Positions 63,091 through 64,000 of a DNA stretch of 64,000 bases are shown here, in pieces (position 1 is the first letter of the stretch; each line of letters begins with the position of its first letter). A model generated the notes under the pieces. The model was given only the letters and a program-made list of their open reading frames with translations, did not search any database and was not told the origin of the DNA. The position numbers and the translations under genes are program-made. The stretch is from Hymenochaete sp. R1. Its lineage: Eukaryota; Basidiomycota; Agaricomycetes; Hymenochaetales; Hymenochaetaceae. The DNA is taken from the NCBI GenBank assembly GCA_019400425.1, contig JAFREE010000005.1, positions 1-64,000 on the forward strand. The letters are read 5' to 3'.

Positions 63091-64000
63091 GTTGAAGTCG
63101 CTTTAGTGACGACCGTCTAAGAGAGAAAAGAAGCCAGACGTCGATGAAGTCGTCGGCGAAAGGTCTAAAGACGAAGACGGAAGAGGAAGATGGAGGAAGG
63201 AAGGAAAGGGACGTGGAGAGAAAGAGCGTGGAGTGGCAGCGTTTTTATTTGGGCGAAGCGGCAGAGCGCGGCGTGCAAATCCTTTGGGGATGGAATGGCG
63301 CGCTTCACTTCCTCGGGTTCTCCGCAGCCGCATCCAAGTCCCTGGGGTTCCCTCGCTGGCTCTCACCCTGTTCTCCCCGGTCTTCCGAGTCGACGACGAC
63401 GACGGCATAAACACGTCCTCGAGCCCGAGTTCATCCTTTTTTAAAAAATGTATTTACTATGGAACGACTTGATTACAGCCTTAAAGATGAGCCTTGCTTG
63501 TGAAGAGCTTGGTGTTGTGAGTGTTACGGCAGCTCGTGTTATGTTACGTAAGCCCCAACAGAATTTTCCTGCGTCTTCTCCAGCTCTCTCAGCCTCTCCA
63601 CGCTCCATCTTACAGGCGGCCGGCAACGGTTACTCTATCCACACCGCACCGTATTCATATGTCTTTGCACCACAGATGAGGTCCCTAACGTCGCGGTGAC
63701 TGATCTCAGGCTTGTAAACAAAGTTCCATTCGATACCCGGTGTTCAATATCGGGAAACATATGCTTGTACTCGCATTTATCACCTTCACATGCAGTGCTT
63801 AAGCATCATCAATGTCGATGTAAGAGCCTCTCTAGGTTCAGCAGTGGCATCAATGTCACAAAGTCTGCCCCGGCCCCGTTGTAAGTAAAATTTTGTAGCA
63901 GTTCTATTTACCGGCTTATTTAATTTGAACAGGCTTACAACGAAAGTAATATTGATATGAAGTTGTTTTCCAACGGATTCAGTATAACTCTTCATACTGT
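63091..64000. promoter_or_regulatory. ole1 upstream region
   Basis: About 0.9 kb to the end of the window. The first 200 bases should contain the ole1 promoter and 5' leader. Small frames on both strands show no recognisable domain. Whether another gene begins beyond 64000 cannot be seen. Confidence 0.45.

Overview
The window is nuclear DNA of a filamentous basidiomycete, most likely a mushroom-forming Agaricomycete. The evidence is intron-rich protein genes with mostly 50-75 nt GT-AG introns, CT-rich leaders before start codons, a GMC oxidoreductase of the aryl-alcohol/glucose oxidase type, an SREBP-type bHLH factor with membrane segments, and a large atypical G-protein alpha subunit of the kind expanded in mushrooms. 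No operons, phage, IS elements or CRISPR are present, as expected for a fungal chromosome. Gene models below were spliced by eye; where exon coordinates are given, the reading phases were checked across the junctions.

Layout. 0.3-9.3 kb: an SREBP-like transcription factor (sterol/hypoxia regulator), then a 1,215-aa protein I do not recognise. 10.5-18.0 kb: a secreted, probably GPI-anchored GMC oxidoreductase, a sphingolipid delta-4 desaturase and a DJ-1/PfpI family protein, all on +. 18.6-23.4 kb: two diverged tandem GNAT acetyltransferase paralogues, with a stranded piece of a Snf5/SMARCB1 C-terminus between them. 23.7-27.2 kb: NAA15, the TPR scaffold of the NatA N-terminal acetyltransferase, on -. 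27.2-35.9 kb: a gene-poor stretch holding three tandem copies of a tiny four-exon gene (111-112 aa, probably ferredoxin-like/dimeric alpha-beta barrel). 35.9-38.7 kb: a third GNAT and, tail-to-tail with it, a LanC-like protein. 39.1-45.1 kb: the cohesin regulator PDS5 (-), divergent from a mitochondrial Rrg7/DUF2034 nuclease-fold protein (+). 45.1-59.3 kb: a gene-poor block rich in short palindromic words and homopolymers, containing only the G-alpha gene, whose introns are unusually long. 59.3-63.1 kb: a small secreted expansin-like (DPBB) protein and the OLE1 delta-9 fatty-acid desaturase, both on -.

Functionally this is ordinary chromosomal content: lipid metabolism (SREBP, sphingolipid desaturase, OLE1), protein acetylation (NAA15 and three GNATs), cohesion (PDS5), signalling (G-alpha) and secreted enzymes. 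The more unusual items are the 4-, 15- and 21-nt microexons in G-alpha, the tandem small-protein array, the Snf5 relic, the 11- and 14-nt exons in the DJ-1 and LanC-like genes, and the repeat-structured desert around G-alpha.
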